Assembly (NCBI GenBank): GCA_963714205.1
Contig: CAVQNQ010000003.1
Span: 372,001-436,000 of the forward strand
Length of the DNA: 64,000 nt
Direction: 5' to 3'
Source: CAVQNQ01 sp963714205
GTDB lineage: Bacteria > Acidobacteriota > Terriglobia > Bryobacterales > Bryobacteraceae
Shown here: positions 1 to 7,731 of the stretch, piece after piece
Numbering within the stretch: the stretch's first letter is position 1
How the letters are laid out: every line of letters starts with the position of its first letter
Notes under the pieces: model-generated
Told to the model about the DNA's origin: nothing
Seen by the model: only the letters and a program-made list of their open reading frames with translations
Database searches by the model: none
Program-made: the position numbers and the translations under genes

Positions 1-78
1 TCGAGAATCTTGCTCACCTGTCCGGCACAAGATTGGATACGGCCCAAGTCGCCACTCGCCGTGAGCGCTGAGAACAAA

Positions 79-831
79 TCATCGGAAGCCGAAGACGGCG
101 TGCTTTCCGCTGACTTTGAAGCCCAAATCGGCGGCAAGGCCGATCTGGACTTTCAACCCGATGTCGCCCTTTAGCGTGCCGAGTGTGGCTGCCCGAATCC
201 AGCTCAAGTTATAGCCGTAGGTCCCATTCACACTCCAACTCGCCGCGCCGTTCGTCTCTGCGATGATCCAGGCTCCGGGCGGAAGATCGGCGACGTCCTT
301 GACCTGGTTAGGCAGCCGCCAGGTTGAAACCAGATCGCGAACGATATCGCCGCAACCGGGACCGTCTTCAATCAGACGGACCACAGCGTACAATCCTGCG
401 CGGGAGCTGTCAGCGGCGAACTTGAGGTTCGCTTCGGACGCTAATGCGATCGATCCACTCAGCGCTGCGCCGATATCGTAACCCCATCGGAGCAAACCGT
501 AGTGTGAGCCGGGCGCAGCAGGAAAGCTGAGCGCCGACGTGAGCTGGTCAGCCAAATCAAGACCGTTAGTGATCTCCGAAGTGAGGCCGGTCGCGCTGGG
601 GAGAATCTCGATTTTCGCCGATTCGCCCGCATTGAAAGTCACGCCCGGTCCAATGGAGTTGAAGTGGATGGTGGTGACTCCACTGACTGAGATATTCTCG
701 CTGGCGATGGTCAACGCTTGAGCGCCAGGAGCCTTGTTAGCGGTTAGCATCGAGATTGAGGGGGCCGTTCCGTTCACATCGAGCGAAACAGGTGAACTAA
801 GGAATTCAGGTTTGAGTTGAAACGTGGGCAT
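79..831 (-). CDS. Hypothetical protein, possibly frameshifted at its 3' end
   Basis: Unrecognised 250-residue protein. The start at 831 (MPTFQLKP) is chosen because a GGAAGG ribosome-binding site lies just upstream and the longer reading to 1038 adds low-complexity sequence. It has no signal peptide and no clear membrane segment. Composition is small-residue rich (Ala, Gly, Ser, Thr), with stretches that look like beta-structure. The frame stops at a TGA (79-81). The neighbouring frame stays open from there to the window edge with protein-like composition (DDLFSALTASGDL...), so a single-base frameshift or an overlapping downstream gene is possible. It lies next to decayed phage-like genes. 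Function unknown. Confidence 0.5.
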   Translation of the reverse strand: MPTFQLKPEFLSSPVSLDVNGTAPSISMLTANKAPGAQALTIASENISVSGVTTIHFNSIGPGVTFNAGESAKIEILPSATGLTSEITNGLDLADQLTSALSFPAAPGSHYGLLRWGYDIGAALSGSIALASEANLKFAADSSRAGLYAVVRLIEDGPGCGDIVRDLVSTWRLPNQVKDVADLPPGAWIIAETNGAASWSVNGTYGYNLSWIRAATLGTLKGDIGLKVQIGLAADLGFKVSGKHAVFGFR

Positions 832-1030
832 GTGGACATCCTTCCTTGTTGCCAATCCCGGCCAACAGCATCGATTGTATGCCTGCTCGCCGGTTCTTGT
901 GCTGTTGTCATTTGATCGTGTTGTGGTATCGATGTCGGTATTCCCATCAGGGGATCGCCCTATCTCTGTTGACGAATGAAATCGCCAACTGCTATTGAGT
1001 AGGCGAATGATGCAGAAAGGCATCGCGCCA

Positions 1031-2358
1031 ATGGTCACGTCGCCGCACGCAACTATCGAGATTCAACTTTGGTCGATCGATCGCTTAGTCTTCTACGCCC
1101 GCAATCCCCGCAAGAACGACGCCGCCGTGGATCGCATGTGCAGCAGCATCCGCGAGTTCGGCTTCAAGATCCCGGTGCTCGCGCGCAGCGACGGAAGCGT
1201 GGTCGATGGCCATCTGCGCCTGAAGGCCGCGCGCAAGCTGGGATCGTGGCCCGGCGGCGACATGACCTGCATCCCCGTGATTCTCTGCGACGAGTGGACC
1301 GATGCACAGGTCAAGGCGTTCCGGTTGATGGTCAACCGATCCGTGACGTGGGCAGACTTGGGACGAAGAGTTGCTCGCGCTGGAGTTGCAGGAACTGAAC
1401 GAGGCGGATTTCGATCTTCAGTCTGACCGGCTTCGATCCGGGCGAGATCGACGGGCTGCTGGCGATTCCCGACGAGGAGCGCGCCAACGCCGCGCCGCCG
1501 CTTCCCGAGAATCCCGTGTCCCGAGTTGGCGACCTGTGGGTCTGCGGCAAGCACCGCGTGCTTTGCGGAGACTGCCACCAGCCCGGAAGCCGTGGCGCGC
1601 CTGCTCGGCGAGCGCAAGCCGATCCTGATGGTCACCGACCCGCCCTACGGAATCGAGCTGGATTCCGAGTGGCGCGACCGCGCCGGCCTGAACGGCTGCG
1701 GGCCGGCCGAGGCCAGCTACATGAAGCACCGGACCGAAGGCCACACCGAAACCACGATCTCCGGCGACACGCGAGCCGACTGGTCGGAGGCCTTCGAACT
1801 GGTGCCCAGCCTCCAGATCGCGTACGTCTGGCACGCTTCGAAATTCACCCGCGAGGTTCTGAACGGGCTGCTGCGCATCGGCTTCGTGCACCACCAGCAG
1901 ATCATCTGGGACAAGGGACGGACGGTCCTCACGCGCACGCTGTACTGGTTCCAGCACGAGCCGTGCTGGTTCGTGCGGAAGAAGAACGCGCCGTGGTACG
2001 GCAAGGCCGGCGAGAACTCCACGATCTGGGCGTCGCCCTCCCCGAAATTCATCATGGGCGGCTCGGACGAGGAGAAGTTCGATCACCCCACGCAGAAGCC
2101 CGTCGAGCTGATGCGGCGCCCGATCCTGAACCATCTTAAGCGCGGCGAGTTGGTTTACGAGCCGTTCCTGGGAGCGGGACGACCCTGGCCGCCGCCGAAC
2201 TCACCGAGCGCGTCTGCAGCGGCATCGAGCTGGACCCGAAGTACGTGGACGTGATCGTGCAGCGGTGGCAGACGCTAGCTGGCAAGAAGGCCACTCTCGA
2301 CGGCGACGGGCGGACGTTCGAGGAAATCGCCGAGGAACGCCGGAAGGGTGTGGCATGA
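1031..2358 (+). pseudogene. ParB-like/DNA methyltransferase fusion, broken by four frameshifts
   Basis: Prophage-type site-specific DNA methyltransferase with an N-terminal ParB-like nuclease domain, for example NPRKND and VVDGHLRLKAARKLG. The methylase part carries the catalytic motif DPPYG near 1635 and an EPFLGAG cofactor loop near 2160. The ORF is not continuous. Homology moves between frames near 1357 (WADL to DEELLALELQ), near 1424 (to TGFDPGEIDGLL), near 1573 (to TSPEAVARLLGER) and near 2176 (to TTLAAAELTERV), ending at a TGA at 2356-2358. Four single-base shifts in 1.3 kb, against intact genes elsewhere, indicate a decayed gene rather than random sequence error. Family identity is from motifs seen here. 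Confidence 0.8.
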
Positions 2359-2557
2359 ATTGCCGGGTGCCGCACGGACTAGGTCAGCCGAAGACTGGCC
2401 ACTGTTGCGCACGGCTAGCCCAGGTTTGTTCGTGCGGCGACGGCTTGGCATGTTGGCCAAGGCAGCCGTGACTTGGGCGGGCGGGCAGGAATCGAGGCCA
2501 GAAGCAGAAAAGCCCGCCGCGGCAGGACCGGGCGGGCCAGGAAGGGGCCGGCTGATG

Positions 2558-2995
2558 CTATGGGTTAATGCGGTACGTACGTTCGCCTCCTTCGGGCTTG
2601 AAGGACTCGACGGTGTATCCGGCCTTCTTCATGGTGCCGGCCATGAACCCGCGCACGATGTGGGACTTCCAGCCCATCTTTTCCATGATCCCCGACAGCG
2701 TGACGCCATTCTTCCGGTGGAGCAGGGCGATCACTTGGGCCATCTTGCTGCCTTCGCGCGGCCCGGCAGTTTCCTGGGACTTGGCGGCCTTCTTGGCCGG
2801 GGTCGTTTTGTTGGGCTTGGCCGTTGCCGTGGCTTTGGATTTGCCGCTTTTGGCGGCTTTCTGGCTCTTGGGCGCGCCCTTCTTGGGGCTGGCACCCTTC
2901 TTCGAGGAAGCCTTCTCCGGCGCGCTGGGCGCGCCCTGTTCCGCAACGGCGGCGGTCGTGTCGCTGTTGGTGCTTTCTTCGTTTTCGGTGGTCAT
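2558..2995 (-). CDS. DUF3489-family protein
   Basis: 145 residues. Residues 1-75 are a low-complexity tail rich in Lys, Ala, Ser and Pro. The C-terminal 65 residues match my recollection of DUF3489, a small winged-helix-like domain (MAQVIALLHRKNGVTLSGI, then a GYTVES...YRINP ending). Start 2995 follows an AAGGAG site; the longer frame to 3091 lacks one. Such proteins are common near phage-like loci in soil bacteria and probably bind DNA, but no role is established here. It is oriented opposite to its flanking phage-like genes. Confidence 0.75.
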   Translation of the reverse strand: MTTENEESTNSDTTAAVAEQGAPSAPEKASSKKGASPKKGAPKSQKAAKSGKSKATATAKPNKTTPAKKAAKSQETAGPREGSKMAQVIALLHRKNGVTLSGIMEKMGWKSHIVRGFMAGTMKKAGYTVESFKPEGGERTYRINP

Positions 2996-3147
2996 TTTCG
3001 TTCGATCTCCTTCTGCGGTAATCACCGCTGTCAGGACATCCATCACTCTGAAGTGCTTGAAAAGCAAGGTGATTGCGGGGCAGAGAGACAATGGCGAAGG
3101 GCTGGCGATACCAACATCGGCCGGCAGAAAGTGGCAGGTGGAATCAG

Positions 3148-3546
3148 ATGGTAGGCCATGGACAGAAATTCGGACGCAAGAAAGAAGAAGCGATCGCCGC
3201 CCTGCTCACGCAGCGGAACCTCGAAGAAGCCGCCAAGGCCGCCGGCATCGGAACCAACACGCTCCTGCGTTGGCTCAAGGTGCCGGAGTTCCAAGCCGCC
3301 TACCGGGAGGCCCGCCGCTCAGCTTTTGGGCAAGCCGTCGCGCGGCTCCAGCAGGGAACCTCCGCGGCAGCCACCACTCTGCTGAAGACGATGATTGACG
3401 CAGGAACGCCAGCATCCGTCCGGGTCCGGGCGGCCGAGGCGATCTTCAATCATGCGGCCAAGGCTATCGAGATAGAAGATATCGAGGCGCGCGTGACAGA
3501 ACTGGAGAGATCGCTTGCCGAGTCGAAACCGGGACGGGGAGTCTAA
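3148..3546 (+). CDS. Helix-turn-helix phage-type protein
   Basis: 132 residues from the ATG at 3148, which has a purine-rich AGGTGGAA before it. Residues about 10-45 form a homeodomain-like helix-turn-helix (LEEAAKAAGIGTNTLLRWLK), followed by a helical segment (VPEFQAAYREARRSAFGQA) and a C-terminal coiled-coil-like stretch (IEIEDIEARVTELERSLAES). The plan recalls small terminase-subunit or phage regulatory proteins, but no terminase large subunit is visible, so I leave it unnamed. It ends 3 bp before the next ORF, suggesting an operon remnant. Confidence 0.6.
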   Translation: MVGHGQKFGRKKEEAIAALLTQRNLEEAAKAAGIGTNTLLRWLKVPEFQAAYREARRSAFGQAVARLQQGTSAAATTLLKTMIDAGTPASVRVRAAEAIFNHAAKAIEIEDIEARVTELERSLAESKPGRGV

Positions 3547-3549
3547 CCA

Positions 3550-3849
3550 GTGCAAAAACAGCTCCAATCACGGCTCAAGATGCTGGAACGAAGACTCTCT
3601 AAGGCCGAGGTGCCGGCCAAGGCCGTGCTGCCCGCCTGGCTCGTTGGAGAACTCCAGACCCAGGGAATTCCGTTCACAAGCCAAGGCCGGCCAGACTTGA
3701 CTTCCGGCGTGGGGGTGAAGCGCGCCAAGATTCCGGATGCCGTCCACAGCTATGTTCGCACGCTCGTCGATCGGCTCCCATGCTTCCATAGCTCTTTCGG
3801 CCAGCAGCCCGGGATTCGAAGCCTCCTTGCGCATTTGGTTGCCAAGTGA
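3550..3849 (+). CDS. Small ORF, probably 3'-truncated phage-type gene
   Basis: GTG-start ORF of 99 residues directly after the HTH gene. The first ~60 residues (MQKQLQSRLKMLERRLSKAE, then PAWLVGELQTQGIPF) look like a genuine coiled-coil-bearing protein. Beyond about residue 60 the frame runs antisense through the kinase fragment that ends at 3730, so its own 3' part appears replaced. I read this as a broken gene whose original end was lost at the 3730 junction. Function unknown. Confidence 0.4.
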   Translation: MQKQLQSRLKMLERRLSKAEVPAKAVLPAWLVGELQTQGIPFTSQGRPDLTSGVGVKRAKIPDAVHSYVRTLVDRLPCFHSSFGQQPGIRSLLAHLVAK

Positions 3850-4021
3850 TTGCAGGTCCGTTCGCGTCGGCTCCCTATCTGGGTGGCGCCTCTCCCATTC
3901 GCTGCGGACGGCATCGGACAACTTGACTACTTTAAAGCCGTGACGGTCCGCGAGAATGCCAGCCGCAGTGCTACAGCCGGATCCAAACGGCCCAGCTAAT
4001 CCGATCACCAGCGGATACCTA
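3730..4021 (-). pseudogene. P-loop nucleotide kinase fragment (dephospho-CoA/dNMP kinase-like)
   Basis: Encodes RYPLVIGLAGPFGSGCSTAA, a Walker A P-loop of the dephospho-CoA/deoxynucleotide-kinase type, then KLSDAVRSEWERR and a DGIRN motif typical of these ATPases. The first codons (ATG GCT) lie 3.1 kb away at 7129-7134, because an IS630 element inserted between them. Joining 7134-7129 to 4020 restores M-A-R-Y-P-L-V in frame. Homology stops at DGIRN (3730); beyond it the frame is antisense to another gene. So the gene is interrupted at its start and truncated at its end. Confidence 0.75.
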
Positions 4022-4688
4022 GGTCTCTGACCGCTTGAAAGGTGTTCTTTTATAACCAAACTTCCGACGGGCGGTTCTGCGGTCGAACTTCCAGTTGATC
4101 TTGATACAGTCTCGGTTCATTCGTCGGCTCCAGGCTCTCGCCTCTTGGCGCAGAGTTTTGAGATCAGGGATTCGCCGGCTGCCCAGACATTGGCGCGAGA
4201 AGATCCCGATTTCGATCTCTGCTTGATTGAGCCAACTGCCGTGAGTAGGTGTGTAATGGACGGTGAAGCGATCCCAGACTTCTGCGGCCATTTCCATGCC
4301 AAACACATCCGCCAGCGCTTTGCGGCGATGGATATTGAGGTTGTCCATTACCAAATGGATCGTTTTCGCTTCCGGGTATACCACCGCCAAGGCGACGGCA
4401 ACCTGAGCGAACTCGAAACCCGAACGATCCGGAGTGGCGAAAGTGAAATGACGGCCTGCCTTGGGTTCTACGGCGCAGAAAACATTCGCAGTTCCACAAC
4501 GCTCGTATTCGTTATCCCGCCGTGCCTCCCGTCCCGGCGCCGCAGGCGAGGCCGGCCGCACGTCGGCATGCAGAGTGACTGGCTTCTCGTCCAAACAGAT
4601 CACCGGCTGCTGCGGGTCATAAGGCCGTTCGTACACCTCCAACACGTCTTCCATCTTGGCGATATAGTCGTCATCGAGATCGGCCACC
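4019..4688 (-). pseudogene. IS630 transposase, 3' exon (catalytic DDE half)
   Basis: Encodes ADLDDDYIAKMEDVLEVYER onward, with the DDE catalytic landmarks: CLDEKP (first Asp), HLVMDNLNIH (second Asp) and HGSWLNQAEIEIGIFSR (Glu). Only the catalytic half is here; the helix-turn-helix half is at 6599-7057. The 5' boundary at 4688 is the 3' splice site of the group II intron. Splicing would give ATG TGG GTG GTG GCC GAT across the junction, reading M-W-V-V-A-D, which fits the family. Activity would also need a fix at the A7 run in the first exon. Confidence 0.8.
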
Positions 4689-6598
4689 GTCGCGGTAGGG
4701 ATGCCGGTCTCCCAGCACCCCCCGCACAGATCCCCACGAGCGGCACTACCGCATGAGGCTCCTATCTCGGATGAATGGCGTCAAAGCGAACTCGGGGGTA
4801 CGGATGAAGAATACGCGGGGACGGAATCCACCGGCCTGCCAGTTTGCTCATCCGCGCCCAAGTTAGGTTGCGCTTCCCACCCCGATGGATCAACAGGCTC
4901 CTCCAGAGTCGGATCGCCCGAGAGCGAAATGTCGCCAGACTGTCAGCGTTTCCCGGTACCGCGTGGTAGTTGAAGTAACCCTGCACGACCGACCGAAGCC
5001 ACTTGCCCGTTTGCGCTACCGGTTCGTGCATCCGTCTACGCAGTTGCTGCTTAATTTCCAGCAGCTTGGCCCGCATCCGTTTGCTCACCGTCTTGCGCTT
5101 CAGAGCATAGCCCCAGTTCCGGTCCTTCCCGCTGATATGCGTGAATCCCAGAAAGTCGAACGTCTCGGGTTTCCCTTCTCCTCTCTGTTTCCGGTCTCGC
5201 TCGGCAAACCGCCCGAACTCAATCCGGCGCGTTTTGTCTGGGTGCAGCTCCAGCCCAAACTTCAGCAGCCGCTCCCGAAGTTCCATCAGGAATCGGTCTG
5301 CGTCCGTCAGATGCTGAAACCCGATGACGTTATCGTCGGCGTACCGGACGACAACGACGTCGCCTCGCGCGCACTTCTTGCGCCAGGCGTCCACCCACAG
5401 GTCGAACACGTAATGCAGATAGATGTTCGCAAGCAACGGCGAAGCCACCGAACCCTGCGGGGTACCCATCTCTGTGTCCTTCCATTCACCTTCCTCCAGC
5501 ACTCCCGCCTTCAGCCATTTCTGGATCAGCCGGAGAATGCGGCGGTCGGCAACGCGATGTTGGACGAATTTCAGGAGCCAATCGTGCGATAAGTTGTCGA
5601 AAAAGCCCCTGATATCACAGTCCAAAATCCAGTTCACCTTCTTCCGCGTGATCGCGACGTACAGCGCATCCAACGCTTGGTGCTGGCTGCGCCCTGGCCG
5701 AAAACCATACGAGAAGCCTCGAAAATCTTCCTCGTATATCTGATTGAGGATGGTGACCACGGCCTGTTGAACAATCTTGTCCTCCAGCGCCGCGACCCCG
5801 AGCGGCCGCTGCCGGCCATCCGGTTTCGGAATGTATACCCTTCTCGATGGTTGCGCTCGATAAGCGCCGCGGTGAACCCGGCTGTGCAGATCGGCGAGCC
5901 GCCCCTCCAGCCCGGTCTCATACTCCTGCCAAGTGACGCCGTCCACTCCTGGTGCAGCCTTACGCTTCAAAGCGTAAAAGCTGTCCCGGAGCAGCGCGAC
6001 TGTCAAATGGTGAAGCAAGGCGGTGAACTTCATCTCCTTCCTTTCCCTTGCTGCCTTACGCACACCCGCCAACCCTTGGGACACGCGCGCCTCGCTCTGT
6101 GTCGAGTGCGTGCTGAGCTGATGAGTGTTCTCCTTGATCAGCGGCCTTCCCTCCTCACTCTCCGCCGGCGGTTGCCCGCTTTTGTTCGAATGGTTCATCG
6201 GTACTATACCGCTGTCCGACTCCTCGAAGACGTGCACGCGGGCCGTACGGCTACTGCCTTCACCCGCCGGCCTGTCGCAGAAAGTCGCTTCAGGCATCTC
6301 CGAGGTCTCCCGGTTCTCGTGCATGGAGTTTCCAGACGTGCATGGGGTCTACGACTACGCAGGGCCGTCCGACAACTCGCGTTAGCGCTGCCGGGCGTGT
6401 GGCCTTCCGCAGTGGGTACGGCGTCGGCGCCCTGATTACAAATTTTCGAAGCTCGATACCCAGCCCATCTTTTCCCCTGTTTACGCTTCACTGGAGACCT
6501 CACGGAATCCAATGCAAAACTCGGGGCCGAGCGGATCGCTACTCCTTTCTCGTGAGGCTCTTTCATCCTCAGTTCCATGCCGGTTTATCCCGGCGCAC
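4689..6598 (-). ncRNA. Group II intron (1910 nt) inserted in the transposase gene
   Basis: Begins GTGCGCC (6598 downward), the bacterial group II 5' consensus. Near the 3' end is a 34-nt domain V hairpin (about 4745-4713: GAGCCTCATGCGG, loop, CCGCTCGTGGGGATC), then a domain VI hairpin whose bulged adenosine (4696, in CTACCGC) lies seven nucleotides from the end at 4689 (GCGAC). Splicing restores the transposase reading across the junction. The reverse-transcriptase ORF occupies domain IV, with about 270 nt of 5' ribozyme sequence before it. Boundaries come from consensus motifs plus the host-gene junction. Confidence 0.85.
4762..6324 (-). CDS. ltrA: Group II intron reverse transcriptase/maturase
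   Basis: 520 residues. The reverse-transcriptase palm and finger blocks are visible: RVYIPKPDGRQRPLGVAALE, DCDIRGFFDNLSH, GTPQGSVASPLLANIYLHY and the catalytic RYADDN motif. A maturase (domain X/GIIM) region follows, with LRRRMHEPVAQTGKWLRSV and GYFNYHAVPGN. There is no H-N-H endonuclease domain after the maturase region, so retrohoming would use single-stranded or replication-fork targets, as in other endonuclease-less introns. The reading frame is intact, unlike the host transposase. The C-terminus runs to within about 20 nt of domain V. Confidence 0.92.
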   Translation of the reverse strand: MHENRETSEMPEATFCDRPAGEGSSRTARVHVFEESDSGIVPMNHSNKSGQPPAESEEGRPLIKENTHQLSTHSTQSEARVSQGLAGVRKAARERKEMKFTALLHHLTVALLRDSFYALKRKAAPGVDGVTWQEYETGLEGRLADLHSRVHRGAYRAQPSRRVYIPKPDGRQRPLGVAALEDKIVQQAVVTILNQIYEEDFRGFSYGFRPGRSQHQALDALYVAITRKKVNWILDCDIRGFFDNLSHDWLLKFVQHRVADRRILRLIQKWLKAGVLEEGEWKDTEMGTPQGSVASPLLANIYLHYVFDLWVDAWRKKCARGDVVVVRYADDNVIGFQHLTDADRFLMELRERLLKFGLELHPDKTRRIEFGRFAERDRKQRGEGKPETFDFLGFTHISGKDRNWGYALKRKTVSKRMRAKLLEIKQQLRRRMHEPVAQTGKWLRSVVQGYFNYHAVPGNADSLATFRSRAIRLWRSLLIHRGGKRNLTWARMSKLAGRWIPSPRILHPYPRVRFDAIHPR

Positions 6599-7057
6599 AC
6601 CCACATTTTTTTCCCGCCACGGCTTCAGATCGTGGCTCAGCAGGAGAATTCGAATGGTTTCACGTCCTACACGCGGAACCAGTTTGCGCTTGACGGCTTC
6701 CTGCGCCACCAGACGGACCGTCCACCGGGCGCGGCCTTCCGGCGGGTTACTGCAAACCATTGCAATCAAACGTTGTTTCTGGCTATCGTCGAGCACCTCG
6801 GCGGCTCCGGGTCGCTGCTTCTCATACAGCGCCCGCTCCAAACCGCCCTGCTGATAACGGCGTCCGACGTTACGGATGGCTTGTGCCGTCAGTGGAATCA
6901 CGCCGGCGATACGCGGGGCGGCGACGCCCTTGGCCAATTGCAGCAGCGCCAAGGCGCGAAGAACAACCCGAACCTGCTGAACCCCGCCGCGAAGGATCGT
7001 GGCGAGTTGCTTTTGATCTCTCTGGGAGACTTCGATATTCAGAGGTGGACGACCCAT
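6599..7057 (-). pseudogene. IS630 transposase, 5' exon (helix-turn-helix half)
   Basis: Encodes MGRPPLNIEVSQRDQKQLAT through two helix-turn-helix-like segments (VAAPRIAGVIPLTAQAIRNV; VGRETIRILLLSHDLKPWRE). The start at 7057 is chosen over an upstream one at 7075, which adds only six residues. After CGG GAA the coding strand has a run of seven A (6612-6606). The downstream exon is in frame only if six A are read, so the present DNA needs a one-nucleotide slip to make full-length transposase. The exon ends at 6599 where the intron begins. Confidence 0.8.
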
Positions 7058-7129
7058 AGCAACAGTATGGGCCAAAACAATTCTACATAAAAATGGTTCT
7101 TGCCAATTCTTTAGGTGGTCAAAGACCTA

Positions 7130-7731
7130 GCCATCAATGAAATTATAAGTCCGCTCGACAAGGATGGCTGCAGACGAATTGGCCTGTCCTCGCCAGTCTA
7201 AGAGAAGCTAACGACGGGCAACAGAAATGCTGCCACATCGTTCCGCCAAACGAGAGCTACTCGCTCCGCCTTGCGGCCGAAAATAGCTACCGATATCTGG
7301 TCATAACGCCGTCGTTTCCGGTTCCCTTTAGCGAGATACGAGAGGGTAGCGATCTAGGGAAAGTGCAGACCAAGCAGCCGTGCCAGGCGGGATGCAATGT
7401 CGATCATCTGTATTTCTGACTACTCGCCGCCCTGGAATGCCCGGCCCCGAAATGAGAAATACGCTTCGATAATCCCGCCGTGCCGGCCGGAAGCCATGGT
7501 TCCCTCTCTCCTTGTCGAAAACGCCTCGGCCCGAAGTTCGCGCCCTCACCCCGGCTGTTGTGCGTCGAGGCGTTTCCGATCAAGGCTAGTGACGAACCAC
7601 TCGGAGAGAGCTACATTCCCGGCAGGTCGGACTTCCCACGCACATAACAGCCGCCGGAAGAATCATGGACCAAACGCATAGGGCTGCTTCACGCCGAATC
7701 GGTACTGTTTACTGTACTATAATGCACGTTC
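7130..7731. other. Gene-free stretch between IS630 and the glycan locus
   Basis: About 600 bp without a convincing gene. At the left edge are the original start codon of the interrupted kinase (7134-7132, minus strand) and a TATAAT box (7148-7143) seven bases before it. Positions 7284-7312 hold one copy of a dispersed motif (TAGCTACCGATAT...TAACGCC). The two 70-95-residue ORFs here have no family features and I left them out. The right edge carries the TATAAT box of the next gene. Confidence 0.6.
7718..7723 (+). promoter_or_regulatory. -10 box TATAAT, probable leaderless start
   Basis: A perfect TATAAT lies eight bases before the ATG at 7732, which puts the expected transcription start at or next to the start codon. 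No Shine-Dalgarno sequence precedes the ATG and no good -35 box is visible. The same arrangement occurs before the ATG at 19007 and the kinase ATG at 7134. Confidence 0.55.

Larger units (their letters stand above)
4022..7127 (-). mobile_element. IS630-family insertion sequence containing a group II intron
   Basis: Ends are near-perfect inverted repeats: GGTCTCTGACC at 4022-4032 and its partner ending GGTCAAAGACC at 7127. Each is flanked by TA (4020-4021, 7128-7129), the target duplication of IS630/mariner elements. Total 3106 bp; subtracting the 1910-bp intron leaves 1196 bp, normal for the family. The transposase stop codon TAG (4021-4019) is formed by the duplicated TA plus a host G. The element sits in codons 2-3 of the kinase gene. 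Confidence 0.9.

Noticed and set aside
2348..3154. 268-codon plus-strand frame over the DUF3489 gene
   Set aside because: It is antisense to the Lys/Ala-rich coding strand; the DUF3489 match and ribosome-binding site support the minus strand.
7328..7681. Two ORFs (minus 7328-7549; plus 7397-7681)
   Set aside because: No ribosome-binding site, no motifs, composition typical of non-coding GC-rich DNA.
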